Assembly (NCBI RefSeq): GCF_028830055.1
Contig: NZ_CP101655.1
Coordinates: 2,436,051-2,500,050 of the forward strand
Reading direction: 5' to 3'
Source: Pseudomonas serboccidentalis
GTDB taxonomy: Bacteria > Pseudomonadota > Gammaproteobacteria > Pseudomonadales > Pseudomonadaceae
Length of the DNA: 64,000 nucleotides
A program made the translations under genes and the position numbers. Shown here one piece after another: positions 10,053 to 19,946 of the stretch. Positions within the stretch are counted from its first letter, which is position 1. Every line of letters starts with the position of its first letter. The notes below the pieces were generated by a model. That model was not told where the DNA came from, made no database searches, and saw only the letters and a list, made by a program, of their open reading frames with translations.

Positions 10053-11780
10053 GTGCCGTATTCGCTTCGCGCTGTATTTCGTCGTCGTTCCACGCGTTGC
10101 CCGCTGTTGTCGGCCTTGTTGTTGAGTGTGTGTGCCTCCTCGCTTCAAGCCGCTGACCCTGTCGCACCGGGCCAGGAGGTGCTGCGCCAGCAGCAACAGC
10201 AACAGCGCGATCTGCAACAACTTCAGATTGAACAACGCAAGCGCCAACTGGAGCGCGGCGCGTTCGGCCCGGCGCCTGCCACCCCGGCGATCCCGCAGAC
10301 GGTGGCCCCCGATGAGCGCTGCTGGCCGCTAAGCGGCACGCGCATCGGCGGCGTCACTTTGATCGACAGCGCCAAACTCAACGCGCGGATCAAACCGCTG
10401 CTGGCACCGTGCATGGGCGTCGGCCAGATCAATCATCTGCTGGCGACCATCACTGCGATCTACGTCAAGCAGGGTTACATCGCCAGCCGCCCGTACCTGT
10501 TGAGTGCGCCTGCGGCGGGGCAGTCGCTGGACATCATGATCGACGAGGGCTACATCGAGTCCATCGAGCTGGCCGACCAGAGCCTGCCGGTGTCGCTGGG
10601 CGGCGCGTTCCCGCATATGCTCGGCCAGCCGTTGAACCTGCGCGATCTGGAGCAGGGGCTGGACCAGTTGAACCGCTTGCGTTCGATTGACCTGACTGCC
10701 GACATCGCCCCCGGCAGCCAGCCCGGCGCGTCGCGGATCATCCTGCGTTCGCGCACCTCAGGGCAGTCGCGCTGGGCCCTGGGATTGGGCATGGACAACC
10801 TCGGCAGCGCCAGCACCGGGCGAGATCGCGATACCGTCAGCCTGAGCCTCGACAGCCCGCTGCAACTCAACGATCTGCTGAGTCTCAGTGCCAGCGACAC
10901 GTTGAATCAGGGTGACCGCTACAACCGCAACGCGAGCCTGTATTACGCGATTCCCTACGGCTACTGGACCTACAGCGTGTTCGCCAGCCACGCTGAATAC
11001 CGCGCGCCGTTCAAACTGCCCAGCGTGACCTTTCACAGCACCGGCATCACCGATCAACTGAGCCTGCGCGCCGACCGCGTGTTGTGGCGCGACCAGAGCC
11101 GCCAGCTCAGCGCCAACCTGCAGTTGGCGCACAAAGACGTCGACAGCTATCTGGAGAATGCCCGCCTGGGCATTCAGAGCCCGACCCTGACGGTGGCCGA
11201 AGCCGGACTCAATCTGTTCTGGCTCGACCGTGCGGTGTGGAACCTCGATTTCACCTACTCGCAAGGTTTGCGCTGGCTGGGCGCCGACGACGATGGCGAT
11301 CATCAAGTCAACAACCTGCCCAAGGCGCAATTTCGCAAGTACCGCGCCGGCCTCAGCCAATGGCGCAACGGCCAGTTCGGCGCGCAGGCCTGGCAGTGGC
11401 AGAGCCAGCTCAATCTGCAATACAGCCCCGACCCGTTGCCGGCCATCGAACAGTTGCTCGGCACCGACGATTCGGCGGTACGCGGCTATCGGGTCAGCAG
11501 CGCATCCGGCGCCAGCGGCGCGATCTGGCGCAACACCTTGCGCCTGCCACTGCGCAGCGATTGGCCGGTGCAGATCACCCCGCGCGTGGGCCTGGACAAC
11601 GGTTGGCTCAAGGCCGACCACGGCGCTCAAGGTCAACGCCTGAGCGGCGCCAGCGTCGGGTTGAATCTGGGCTGGAAGAATCTGCAAGTGGACGTCGATT
11701 ACCAACGCGCCCTCAACACCCCTAACGGTCTGCAGCACGAACCAGAGACCTGGCTGATGCGCGTGGGGTTGCAGATATGA
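10053..11780 (+). CDS. Two-partner secretion outer-membrane transporter (ShlB/FhaC/HecB family)
   Basis: 575 residues. A signal peptide (PLLSALLLSVCASSLQAA) is followed by a Gln-rich helix (QQQQQQRDLQQLQ) like the plug helix H1 of FhaC, a POTRA region (about 75-200), and a 16-strand barrel domain ending in LMRVGLQI. The family translocates one partner exoprotein across the outer membrane. The start is a GTG at 10053 with AAGGA 6 bases upstream; a TTG at 10038 is the alternative. The stop overlaps the ATG of the exoprotein gene (ATGA), confirming the pair. Confidence 0.92.
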   Translation: MPYSLRAVFRRRSTRCPLLSALLLSVCASSLQAADPVAPGQEVLRQQQQQQRDLQQLQIEQRKRQLERGAFGPAPATPAIPQTVAPDERCWPLSGTRIGGVTLIDSAKLNARIKPLLAPCMGVGQINHLLATITAIYVKQGYIASRPYLLSAPAAGQSLDIMIDEGYIESIELADQSLPVSLGGAFPHMLGQPLNLRDLEQGLDQLNRLRSIDLTADIAPGSQPGASRIILRSRTSGQSRWALGLGMDNLGSASTGRDRDTVSLSLDSPLQLNDLLSLSASDTLNQGDRYNRNASLYYAIPYGYWTYSVFASHAEYRAPFKLPSVTFHSTGITDQLSLRADRVLWRDQSRQLSANLQLAHKDVDSYLENARLGIQSPTLTVAEAGLNLFWLDRAVWNLDFTYSQGLRWLGADDDGDHQVNNLPKAQFRKYRAGLSQWRNGQFGAQAWQWQSQLNLQYSPDPLPAIEQLLGTDDSAVRGYRVSSASGASGAIWRNTLRLPLRSDWPVQITPRVGLDNGWLKADHGAQGQRLSGASVGLNLGWKNLQVDVDYQRALNTPNGLQHEPETWLMRVGLQI

Positions 11781-14700
11781 GCACCACCGAGACTCATCAA
11801 GCAGTGAACAAACAGCCGTCGGATCTGAGCGCGACAGCCACGGCCAAGACTAAATCGCGCGCCGTGATGCCGTACTTACATGGAGACGTTTTTATGCCAG
11901 CACATACCTTTGCATTCCATCTTTCTCCTCGGGGCAAATTGCGCTGGGCGATCGCCAGCCTGTTCTTCGCCGTGCACCTGCCCAGCGCCATCGCCGGCGG
12001 TGTGGTGGTCGCACCCGGCCCCGGCGGCACCGCGCAATTGCAGACCCAGGGCGGTGTGCCCATCGTCAATATCGTCGCGCCCAACGGCTCGGGCCTGTCG
12101 CACAACCAGTTCCTCGACTACAACGTCGACCGTCAGGGCCTGGTGCTGAACAACGCCTTGCAGGCCGGGCAATCGCAGCTCGCCGGGCAACTGGCGGCCA
12201 ACCCGCAACTGCAGGGGCAGGCGGCCAGCGTGATCCTCAACGAGGTGATCAGCCGCAACCCGTCAGCCATCAATGGCGCCCAGGAAATCTTCGGCCGCGC
12301 CGCCGATTACGTGCTGGCCAACCCCAACGGCATTTCGGTGAACGGCGGCAGTTTCATCAACACGCCAAACGCCAATCTGGTGGTCGGTCGTCCGGAACTG
12401 AACGACGGCAAACTGCAAGCGCTGAACACCCGCGACGCCAGCGGCCAGTTGCAGATTCAGAGCGGCGGCCTGCGCAACGGCGAAGGCTCGATCAACCTGA
12501 TCGCGCCGCGTATCGACAGCCAGGGCGCGATCAATGCCCGCGATCAACTGAACCTCACGGTCGGGCGCAATCAGGTGGATTACGCCAGCGGTCAGGTCAA
12601 CGCCGTGGACCCGGCGGGCCACACCTCAGATCAACGCATCGACGCCAGCCTGTTCGGTGCGATGCAGGCCGGGCGCATCAACATCGTCAGCACCGCCGAA
12701 GGTGCGGGCGTGCGCGTGGGGGCGGTGCAAGTGGCGGGGCGTGACGGCGTGCAGATTCGTTCTGCCGGCGACCTCAGCGTCAGCGGCGAAGCGATCCCCA
12801 ACAGCCTTGAAGTGACCCGTGCCGGTATCCGCAGCAGTCTGGGCGATGTCGGCCTGCACAGCGGCAAGGACCTGACCCTGGCCGCCGCCGATGTCAGCGG
12901 TCGCGACGTCAGCGTCGATGCCAAACGCAACCTGACCCTCAGCACCGTCGAAAGCCGCAAGCTCCAGGAAAAGCGCGAAAACTGGAGCAACAGCACCATC
13001 GGTATCACCTGGGAAACCTACGACCGCACCCAGACCGACAGCGATTCGCGCCAGCACGGCAGCCAGATCGTCGCCAGCGGTGACGCGAAATTGTCCTCCG
13101 GCAACGACACTGAGCTCAAAGCGGCCAAGGTCGAAGCGGCGAAGAACCTTGATGTGCAGAGCGGCGGCGATCTGCGCCTGACCGCGGCCACCGAAAGCCA
13201 CACCCAGACCGATCAGGGCAACCACCGCAAGCATCTGTGGAAGGCCGACTGGAACACCAGCAGCGAAGAGCAGCGCAGCATCGGCAGTCAGCTGAAGGGC
13301 GGCAATATCGCCCTGCAAACCGCTGCCTTGTTGCGCTCGGAAGGCGCCGAGCTGAATAGCACCGGCGATGTGAAACTGGCGGGCAAGCAAGTGGACGTCA
13401 CCACGGCCACGCGCACCAGTCGCAGCAATAACAACAGTTACTCCGGCGACCTGGTCGGCGGTGGTTTCTTCGGCAAGACCGGTGACGCCGACAAGGGCCA
13501 GACCCAGCACCAGGGCAGCAAAATCAACGCCGCCGGCAAACTGCTCGTCAAGGCTGACGATGTGCGCATCAGCGGCAGTCAGGTGCGTGGCGGCACCGAG
13601 GCCAGTGTGATCAGCGACCAGGGTTCGCTGGTGATCGACGGCGTGCAGGACACCTCGCACAGCAACAACCACGACAAGGACAGCAAGTTCTTCGGCATCA
13701 CCAAGGACGAGTCGCGGCAGAACGCCAAGGACAGCACCACGGTGCGCAGCGAGCTGGTTTCCGACAGCAACCTCAAGCTCAAGAGCGCCAAGAACATCGA
13801 AGTTGCCGGTTCCACGGTCAAGGCCGGCGGCGCGCTGACGGCGGATGCCGCGGGGGATGTGAACGTGCATTCCACGCAGAACACCCACGACAGCCGCTCG
13901 ACCACCGAGACCCGTGGCTTCGACGCCTACGCCAAAGAAAACACCCCGGAGCAATACCGCGCCGGGGTGCATTACCAGGACAAACAGCAGACCGTCACCC
14001 GCAACGACGTCAACCAGCAAGGCGCAAGCCTCAGCGGCGCCAGCGTGCAGGTGCAGGCGGGCGGCGACCTGACGATCAAGGGCGGTGAGGTCAAATCCAC
14101 TGCCGGCGACACCACGCTGGGCGGCAAGAACGTGTCGTTGCTGGCCGAACAGGACAGCCATAAAACCTCGACCGATACCTCCAGCACCGGCGGCGGTTTC
14201 TACTATACCGGTGGCCTCGACCGCGCCGGCAGTGGCGTCGATTTCGCCCACAGCACCTCGCAAGACACCAGCAGCAAGACCACCGCGCAAACCACCAGCG
14301 TGCAGAGCAGCGGCGGCCTGACCATCAACGCTGACAAACTGCTGACCGAAGGCGCGCAGGTCAAGGCCGGCAATGGTTTGAACGTCGCGGCTAACGAAAT
14401 CGACAACCGCGCGGCCAGCAACACCGACAGCAGCACTCACAGCCAGAGCAACTGGTCGGCGGACATCGGTGCCAACGTCGAGTACAAGGACATCGCCCGC
14501 CCGATTGCCGGTGCGGTCAAGGATGTGCTCAACGGCAAGGTGCCGGACAAGGACGGTCTGAGCAATCTCGGCCAGCCGAACGTCGGCATCGACGTGGCGA
14601 TCGGTCACGCAAGCGCCGACAAGACCGAGCAGAGGAGTCACGCGGTGGTCAGCCGTTTCGACGGCGGCAGCGTCGAGGTGAAAACCGCCGGCACCCTGCA

Positions 14701-16363
14701 CGATCAGGGCACCCAGTACAACGCCAGCACCGGCAAGGTGAACATCAGCGCTGACAAACTGCTCGCCGACGCCGCCAGCAATACCCACAGCAGCACGGAT
14801 AACGCCGTGGACGCCAAGGTCGACGTGCGGGTCTACACCAAGACTGGTGAGGACGTTAACGTCGCCGGCAGCGGCGCCGGTGGCAATAGCTACAGCAGCA
14901 AGGACAGCAGCACGGCGGTGGTTGGCGGGTATGCCGGCGATCAGGGCGTGAACATCAATGTCGGCGGTGACGCGCAGTTCGCCGGCAGCCGTTTCGACGG
15001 CGGGCAGGGCGGTGTGAGCGTCAAGACTAGCGGCGATCTGGCGCTGAATCAGGCCAACGACCGCCAGAGCAGCAGCGACTCCAGCCTGCGCGGCAATGGC
15101 TCACTGACGGTCGGCACCTTGCCGGGCACTGACGGCACCAACGTCGACCTCGGCGCCGGGTTCCAGCTTGACCACACCGGCAAGCAGACCAGCGACAGTC
15201 AGGCCCATGTTGCGAGCATCAGCGGCAACGGTGCGGTGCAACTGAGCAGCGGCGGCAACCAGGTCCAGCAAGGCACGAAGATCGACAGCGCCGGCGCCAT
15301 CGATCTGCACGCTGACGGCAAGCTCGATCTGCAAGCGGCCGTCGATACGCACACCGCGACCGGCAGCAATCTCGGCGGCGGTTTGAAGGGCGGCGGCAGC
15401 AAATCCAGCAGCGAGAAGAGTCGTGATCAGGGCGGTAATCTGAGCGGCAACTTCAACATCGGTCGGGTCAACGAACACTCGCAAACCCTGACTGGTGGCC
15501 AGATCAACAGCCAGAGCGGTGTGGCTTTGAGCGGTGACGCGGTGCACCTGCAAGGCACGCAAGTCGGCGCGCCGATCGTCAACATCGATGCGCAGAAGGG
15601 CGGTTTCGTCCAGGAGTCGGCGCAGTCCACCGAGAGCCGCAACAACTGGAACGTCGCGCTGAATGCCGGCGGCAACTTGAGCAGCAAGACCCCGACCGCT
15701 GCCGATGAAAAAGCCAGCAGCGACCACGGCTTCAACGCCGGGGCCAAGGTCGGTGTCGATTACCTGCAAGGCACCACCCAGCAGAACAGCCAGATCAAGG
15801 CTGACAGCGTGGTGCTGAACAGTACCGGTGATGCACAGCTCTCGGGGGCGCGAATTGACGCGAAGACTGTCAGCGGCGAGGTCGTCGGTGATCTGACCGT
15901 CGACAGCCGTCAGGACGCGAAGACGCAAGCCAGGGTCGATGTCGATCTGGGGCTGACCGCGAAGAAGAACCCACCGAGCGACAAGGAAAAACTTGCCGGC
16001 ACCGACTACAAGCCGACGCTGAAAGCGCAGGGCGAATACACGCACAAGGACAGCGTGACGCAGGCTTCCGGCATCAGTGGTAATCAGGGTGTGAACCTTG
16101 CGGTGAGCGGCGCAACGCAGCTGACCGGCGCACGGATCTCGGCGACTGAGGGCAAGGTCGACCTGGGCGGTTCGAAGGTCGGTAGCAGCGATCTGGTCAA
16201 CCGTGACTACGGGGTGAAAGCCGGGCTGGACCTGCCGCAGAAAACCGAGGAAAACGCACCGAAGGTGTCGTTCGATAACGGCAATCTGAAAGTCGGTCCG
16301 GTGACTCTGAGCGGGAATCTGGACAGCCAGACCTTGCAGGCCGGGATCGACGAAAAAGGCTAA
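11777..16363 (+). CDS. Two-partner secretion exoprotein, haemagglutinin-like (TpsA)
   Basis: 1528 residues. The first 74 fit the long signal peptide of TpsA proteins (hydrophobic core WAIASLFFAVHLPSAIA). The TPS domain follows (about 75-330) with the hallmark ANPNGI motif and PNGSGLSHNQF. Residues from about 380 are repeated beta-helix haemagglutinin units, Ser/Thr/Asn/Gly-rich with recurring TESHTQT- and SGSQ-like blocks. The protein ends in NLDSQTLQAGIDEKG with no VENN pre-toxin or C-terminal toxin domain, and no immunity gene follows. It is therefore more likely an adhesin, or a shortened CdiA/haemagglutinin, than a contact-dependent toxin. An alternative start at 11894 has GGAG 8 bases upstream and would leave a 35-residue signal. 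Confidence 0.9.
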   Translation: MSTTETHQAVNKQPSDLSATATAKTKSRAVMPYLHGDVFMPAHTFAFHLSPRGKLRWAIASLFFAVHLPSAIAGGVVVAPGPGGTAQLQTQGGVPIVNIVAPNGSGLSHNQFLDYNVDRQGLVLNNALQAGQSQLAGQLAANPQLQGQAASVILNEVISRNPSAINGAQEIFGRAADYVLANPNGISVNGGSFINTPNANLVVGRPELNDGKLQALNTRDASGQLQIQSGGLRNGEGSINLIAPRIDSQGAINARDQLNLTVGRNQVDYASGQVNAVDPAGHTSDQRIDASLFGAMQAGRINIVSTAEGAGVRVGAVQVAGRDGVQIRSAGDLSVSGEAIPNSLEVTRAGIRSSLGDVGLHSGKDLTLAAADVSGRDVSVDAKRNLTLSTVESRKLQEKRENWSNSTIGITWETYDRTQTDSDSRQHGSQIVASGDAKLSSGNDTELKAAKVEAAKNLDVQSGGDLRLTAATESHTQTDQGNHRKHLWKADWNTSSEEQRSIGSQLKGGNIALQTAALLRSEGAELNSTGDVKLAGKQVDVTTATRTSRSNNNSYSGDLVGGGFFGKTGDADKGQTQHQGSKINAAGKLLVKADDVRISGSQVRGGTEASVISDQGSLVIDGVQDTSHSNNHDKDSKFFGITKDESRQNAKDSTTVRSELVSDSNLKLKSAKNIEVAGSTVKAGGALTADAAGDVNVHSTQNTHDSRSTTETRGFDAYAKENTPEQYRAGVHYQDKQQTVTRNDVNQQGASLSGASVQVQAGGDLTIKGGEVKSTAGDTTLGGKNVSLLAEQDSHKTSTDTSSTGGGFYYTGGLDRAGSGVDFAHSTSQDTSSKTTAQTTSVQSSGGLTINADKLLTEGAQVKAGNGLNVAANEIDNRAASNTDSSTHSQSNWSADIGANVEYKDIARPIAGAVKDVLNGKVPDKDGLSNLGQPNVGIDVAIGHASADKTEQRSHAVVSRFDGGSVEVKTAGTLHDQGTQYNASTGKVNISADKLLADAASNTHSSTDNAVDAKVDVRVYTKTGEDVNVAGSGAGGNSYSSKDSSTAVVGGYAGDQGVNINVGGDAQFAGSRFDGGQGGVSVKTSGDLALNQANDRQSSSDSSLRGNGSLTVGTLPGTDGTNVDLGAGFQLDHTGKQTSDSQAHVASISGNGAVQLSSGGNQVQQGTKIDSAGAIDLHADGKLDLQAAVDTHTATGSNLGGGLKGGGSKSSSEKSRDQGGNLSGNFNIGRVNEHSQTLTGGQINSQSGVALSGDAVHLQGTQVGAPIVNIDAQKGGFVQESAQSTESRNNWNVALNAGGNLSSKTPTAADEKASSDHGFNAGAKVGVDYLQGTTQQNSQIKADSVVLNSTGDAQLSGARIDAKTVSGEVVGDLTVDSRQDAKTQARVDVDLGLTAKKNPPSDKEKLAGTDYKPTLKAQGEYTHKDSVTQASGISGNQGVNLAVSGATQLTGARISATEGKVDLGGSKVGSSDLVNRDYGVKAGLDLPQKTEENAPKVSFDNGNLKVGPVTLSGNLDSQTLQAGIDEKG

Positions 16364-16382
16364 TCCACACCGCTGTCACAAT

Positions 16383-16472
16383 TGTGGGAGCGAGCCTGCT
16401 CGCGAAGGCGTCAATTCAGTCAGCTAATTTGTCGACTGAATCAACGATTTCGCGAGCAGGCTCGCTCCCACA
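16383..16472. repeat. REPIN, GTGGGAGCGAGC family
   Basis: Arms TGTGGGAGCGAGCCTGCTCG and CGAGCAGGCTCGCTCCCACA frame a loop that itself holds TTCAGTC/GACTGAA complementarity. It separates the convergent tpsA and nhaA genes. Confidence 0.92.
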
Positions 16473-16498
16473 TTTTTATCTCGACTAGACCCTTGAAG

Positions 16499-17713
16499 TC
16501 AGTTCGAAGCCTTCGCCTTGCCGGCATTTATCAGCACGACCACCGCCAGCAGTGCGGACAGAATCGAACCCAGCAACACGCCAACCTTCACCGAGTCGAC
16601 CAGGTGCGGTGCGCCCGGGAACGCCAGCGCGCCGATGAACAGGCTCATGGTGAAGCCGATCCCGCAGAGTAGGGCGACGCCGTACAGTTGCAGCCAGCTC
16701 GCGCCTTGCGGCAGTTGCGCCAGACCACTGCGAATCGCCAGGGCACCGAGGCCGAGGATGCCGATCTGCTTGCCGAACAACAGGCCCAGCGCGACGCCCA
16801 GCGGTACCGGCTCAAGCAGGTTGCTCGGAGATATGCCGCTCAGGGACACACCAGCATTGGCGAAGCCGAAAATCGGCACCACGGCGAACGCCACCCACGG
16901 GTGCATTTTTTCTTCGAGGTACAGCAGCGGCGAATTGTGCTCGTCTTCCGGGTTACCCAGTGGAATGCACAGCGCCAGAATCACCCCGGCGAGGGTCGCG
17001 TGGATGCCCGATTGCAGCATGAAGAACCACAGCAGGGCGCCGGCGATCAGGTACGGCAAAAGCTTTTTGACGCCGCAACGGTTGAGGATCACCAGGAACG
17101 CAATCACCGCCAGCGACGCCAGCAGCATGCTCACCGACAGGCCGCTGGTGTAGAAAATGGCGATGATCACCACCGCGCCCAGGTCATCAAGAATGGCCAG
17201 GGCCGAAAGGAAGATTTTCAGCGAGACGGGCACCCGTTTGCCCAGCAGCGACAGCACACCCAAGGCAAAGGCAATGTCAGTGGCAGCGGGAATCGCCCAA
17301 CCGCTCAGGGTTTCTGGATTGCCCCAGTTGATCGCGACATAGATCAGCGCCGGCACCAGCATGCCGCCGAGGGCAGCGAAACCTGGCAGCGCGCGCTGAC
17401 CCCAGGTCGACAACTGGCCGGCAAGCATTTCGCGCTTGATCTCCAGGCCCACCAGCATGAAGAAGATCGCCATCAGGCCATCATTCACCCAATGCTCGAT
17501 CGACAAGCCGGCGATCTTGATGTGCAGGGTCGAAAAGTATGTGGCTGCCCACGGCGAGTTGGCGATCAGCAGTGCGGCGAGGGCAGCGGCCATCAGGATC
17601 AGGCCACCGGCGGATTCGGCGGCGAAAAAACGCGAGAGAAAGGCCATCGCAGACGGTGAGCCCTGGCGGGCAGGGGCAGATTGCAGGCGTGACGGATCGT
17701 GGCTCATAGGCAC
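16499..17713 (-). CDS. nhaA: Na+/H+ antiporter NhaA
   Basis: 404 residues with about 12 membrane segments. The ion-binding aspartates are present: the [12 protein letters not shown] motif (E. coli Asp133 equivalent) and the [12 protein letters not shown] pair (Asp163/Asp164). It exports Na+ or Li+ in exchange for 2 H+, giving salt and alkaline pH tolerance. Two ATGs lie 6 bases apart (17713 and 17707); neither has a clear Shine-Dalgarno. A second cation-type transporter gene of a different family is at 31907. Confidence 0.94.
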   Translation of the reverse strand: MPMSHDPSRLQSAPARQGSPSAMAFLSRFFAAESAGGLILMAAALAALLIANSPWAATYFSTLHIKIAGLSIEHWVNDGLMAIFFMLVGLEIKREMLAGQLSTWGQRALPGFAALGGMLVPALIYVAINWGNPETLSGWAIPAATDIAFALGVLSLLGKRVPVSLKIFLSALAILDDLGAVVIIAIFYTSGLSVSMLLASLAVIAFLVILNRCGVKKLLPYLIAGALLWFFMLQSGIHATLAGVILALCIPLGNPEDEHNSPLLYLEEKMHPWVAFAVVPIFGFANAGVSLSGISPSNLLEPVPLGVALGLLFGKQIGILGLGALAIRSGLAQLPQGASWLQLYGVALLCGIGFTMSLFIGALAFPGAPHLVDSVKVGVLLGSILSALLAVVVLINAGKAKASN

Positions 17714-17939
17714 GGCAACTCCGCGCGGCGGCCCGACCTGCGCTGAATTAAACCTGCCCTGCCGCGTTGTTGCGGTGGCACCCGGGCGGCATTTTACACA
17801 ATAGGCGGGGGCTTGGGGGGAACGCGGGCGCGGTTTCGGCGCGGCGTGGCGCCGGCCAGCAATTTCTCGAGATGAAGAAACGTTTCCAGATGTGTGCTTA
17901 GCTGTACGCCGTTCGTTTCAGTCTCTGACCCCTTTAAAA

Positions 17940-18317
17940 ATGAAAACAACATTCATCGCTTTACTCGTTTTTTTATCAATCACTCAAACATCCCTGTCCT
18001 TCGCGGAAAATGCCAACGGCAAGAATCTCTATACACAGCGCTGTGCCGTGTGCCACGGCGCAGATATCAAGGCGACAGGGCCATTGGCCAATAAAAGCAA
18101 TCCGCCGACACCTGACCTGACAACCTCCGCGTTCAAGAAGCGCCTGAATGATTATCCGGGCGTTATCGTGTCCTCGATAATCCTTCGCCCCAACGGCAAC
18201 CTGATTCCCAAAACCTTGCAGGACAACGGCGTAAAGATCGCGCCGCATGCCTGGAGCGTTAAGGATTTTCGCGATCTGCATCAATACATGAGTGAGGTGA
18301 TTTCCAGATCACGATGA
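17940..18317 (+). CDS. Small periplasmic c-type cytochrome
   Basis: 125 residues: a signal peptide (MKTTFIALLVFLSITQTSLSFA), then the haem attachment motif CAVCH (Cys35, Cys38, His39). The usual MP-type distal methionine is not evident; the only later Met is near the C terminus (HQYMSEV), so the sixth ligand is uncertain. The start at 17940 is set by the signal peptide although no Shine-Dalgarno is visible. The gene is slightly AT-richer than its neighbours and stands alone. The same frame stays open after its stop (see the following entry). Confidence 0.8.
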   Translation: MKTTFIALLVFLSITQTSLSFAENANGKNLYTQRCAVCHGADIKATGPLANKSNPPTPDLTTSAFKKRLNDYPGVIVSSIILRPNGNLIPKTLQDNGVKIAPHAWSVKDFRDLHQYMSEVISRSR

Positions 18318-18434
18318 TCCCGGGATGAGGGGCACAATGCCGATGGCAACTTCAACGGCAATGACCTCCAGGTGGACGGGCAGTACGGCGGCGTTGATTT
18401 CAGCTCGCCACAATCGACGCGGCTCAGACTTTGA
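18318..18434 (+). pseudogene. Possible gene remnant downstream of the cytochrome c gene
   Basis: Directly after the TGA of the cytochrome gene the same frame reads on for about 38 codons in Gly/Asn/Asp-rich, beta-rich sequence (NADGNFNGNDLQVDGQYGG) up to a TGA near 18434, inside the end of the converging MFS gene. It has no start codon of its own near its beginning. It looks like the tail of a lost protein, but chance cannot be excluded. Confidence 0.25.
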
Positions 18435-19575
18435 GTGTTTTGCCGCCGATCGCCACTGCCACCAACAGCACCGCCATCAACCCGAAAGCAAAACTCAAAC
18501 TGCTGGCATGGGCGACGAAGCCGATCACCGCCGGCCCCGCCAGAATCCCTGCGTAACCCAGCGTGGTGATCGCCGGCACCGCGATGCTTTCCGGCATCAC
18601 CGTTTGCTTGCCCACAGCGGTGTACAGCACCGGCACGATGTTCGAGCAGCCAGCGCCGACCAGCGCATAACCCACCAGCGCCGCCTCCCAGCTCGGGGCG
18701 AAGGTCGCGAGAAACAGGCCCGCCGCCGCTAACAGACCGCCGAACAGAATGATCCGCGTGGCACCGACACTGCGCACGATCCGGTCACCCATCAAGCGTC
18801 CGGCCGTCATGGTCAGGGCGAAGGCGGCATAACCCAACCCCGCGTAGGCCGTGTCGATTCCGCGTTCCTGCGCCAGGAACACCGCGCTCCAGTCCAGCGC
18901 CGCGCCTTCGGTGAGGAACACGATGAAGCACATGCCGCCGATGAACAGCACAATGCCGTGTGGAATGGCGAACGCCGGCCCCGAGCTTTCACTGCCGTAC
19001 GGCAGCATGTGCGGCACCGCTTTGAACAGCGCGCCGATCAACACCGCCACCACCACCAGCATCGCCGCCAGCGGCGTCAGCCCGAGGCCGAGCAGGGCAC
19101 TGACACCCGCCGCGCCGACAATCCCGCCGAGGCTGAACAAGCCGTGAAAGCCCGACATCATGTGCTTGCCGCTGGCGCGTTCGACGATCACCGCTTGCAG
19201 GTTGACCGTCGAATCCACTGTGCCGAGCCCGGCGCCGAACATGAACAGGGTGGCGATCAACGCCGGAATCGACGACACCGTCGCCAGCAACGGCAACGCC
19301 GCGCAAATCAGCAGCGTGCCGCCGGTGGCCACTTTGCGGCAGCCGAACCGCGTGGCGAGAATCCCCGCCAGCGGCATCGCCAGAATCGAACCGACCCCCA
19401 GACACAGCAACAGCAGGCCCAACGTGCCTTCATCGAGTCCGGCCCGGGCCTTGGCGTACGGCACCAGCGGCGCCCACGCGGCAATGCCCAGCCCGGCGAT
19501 GAAAAAAGCGATGCGCGTCGACATCTGTTGCAGGCGTCCGGGGACGAAGGTGTCTTGGGGGTTGAGGCTGGTCAT
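18424..19575 (-). CDS. Major facilitator superfamily transporter (YbjJ-like)
   Basis: 383 residues, 12 predicted membrane segments, an MFS permease most like the YbjJ group by pattern (LGIAAWAPLVPYAKARAGLDEGTLGLLLLC near the N terminus, SGFHGLFSLGG midway). The start at 19575 follows AAGGA with a 6-base gap; the open frame upstream of it runs through a palindromic repeat and is not coding. Substrate unknown. Confidence 0.85.
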   Translation of the reverse strand: MTSLNPQDTFVPGRLQQMSTRIAFFIAGLGIAAWAPLVPYAKARAGLDEGTLGLLLLCLGVGSILAMPLAGILATRFGCRKVATGGTLLICAALPLLATVSSIPALIATLFMFGAGLGTVDSTVNLQAVIVERASGKHMMSGFHGLFSLGGIVGAAGVSALLGLGLTPLAAMLVVVAVLIGALFKAVPHMLPYGSESSGPAFAIPHGIVLFIGGMCFIVFLTEGAALDWSAVFLAQERGIDTAYAGLGYAAFALTMTAGRLMGDRIVRSVGATRIILFGGLLAAAGLFLATFAPSWEAALVGYALVGAGCSNIVPVLYTAVGKQTVMPESIAVPAITTLGYAGILAGPAVIGFVAHASSLSFAFGLMAVLLVAVAIGGKTLKV

Positions 19576-19673
19576 ATCGATCCTTGGCAAAAAACGTCGC
19601 GTCCCCGAATGACAATGCTCGCGCATCGAGGTTCGATCGCAAGACTCGGGGAAGTGCAGCCGACATCCTAACC

Positions 19674-19763
19674 TGTGGGAGCGAGCTTGCTCGCGAATGC
19701 AGTGCATCAGGCAGTGAATATGGCGACTGACACGCCGCCTTCGCGAGCAAGCTCGCTCCCACA
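19674..19763. repeat. REPIN, GTGGGAGCGAGC family
   Basis: Perfect terminal arms TGTGGGAGCGAGCTTGCTCG / CGAGCAAGCTCGCTCCCACA. First of two copies in tandem between the divergent MFS and DapF-like genes. Confidence 0.92.
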
Positions 19764-19807
19764 GGGATCTGCGCATGACAGCAGATTTGTGAGCGCCCGC
19801 TATTAAA

Positions 19808-19896
19808 TGTGGGAGCGAGCCTGCTCGCGAAAGCGGTGGTTCAGGCGACATTGTCTAACCTGATACTGCGCTCTCGCGAGCAGGCGAACGCCTACA
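19808..19896. repeat. REPIN, GTGGGAGCGAGC family, mismatched copy
   Basis: The left arm TGTGGGAGCGAGCCTGCTCG is intact, but the right arm (CGAGCAGGCGAACGCCTACA) has diverged, giving an imperfect hairpin. With the preceding copy it fills most of the 371-base gap 19576-19946; no further gene is seen there. Confidence 0.85.
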
Positions 19897-19946
19897 GGGG
19901 ATCGCGGTTTACAGTGATGGATTCGACAAGGTGAGTGAGGCCGGTG

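Noticed and set aside
9739..10167. 142-codon minus-strand frame between the efflux and TPS operons
   Set aside because: It overlaps the start of tpsB and promoter sequence, and the product has no recognisable features or Shine-Dalgarno.
12626..14788. 720-codon antisense frame within tpsA
   Set aside because: A shadow of the repetitive, GC-rich TpsA gene; no ribosome-binding site and no domain features.
11777..16363. TpsA considered as a contact-dependent inhibition (CdiA) toxin
   Set aside because: No VENN motif, no variable C-terminal toxin domain and no small immunity gene follow.
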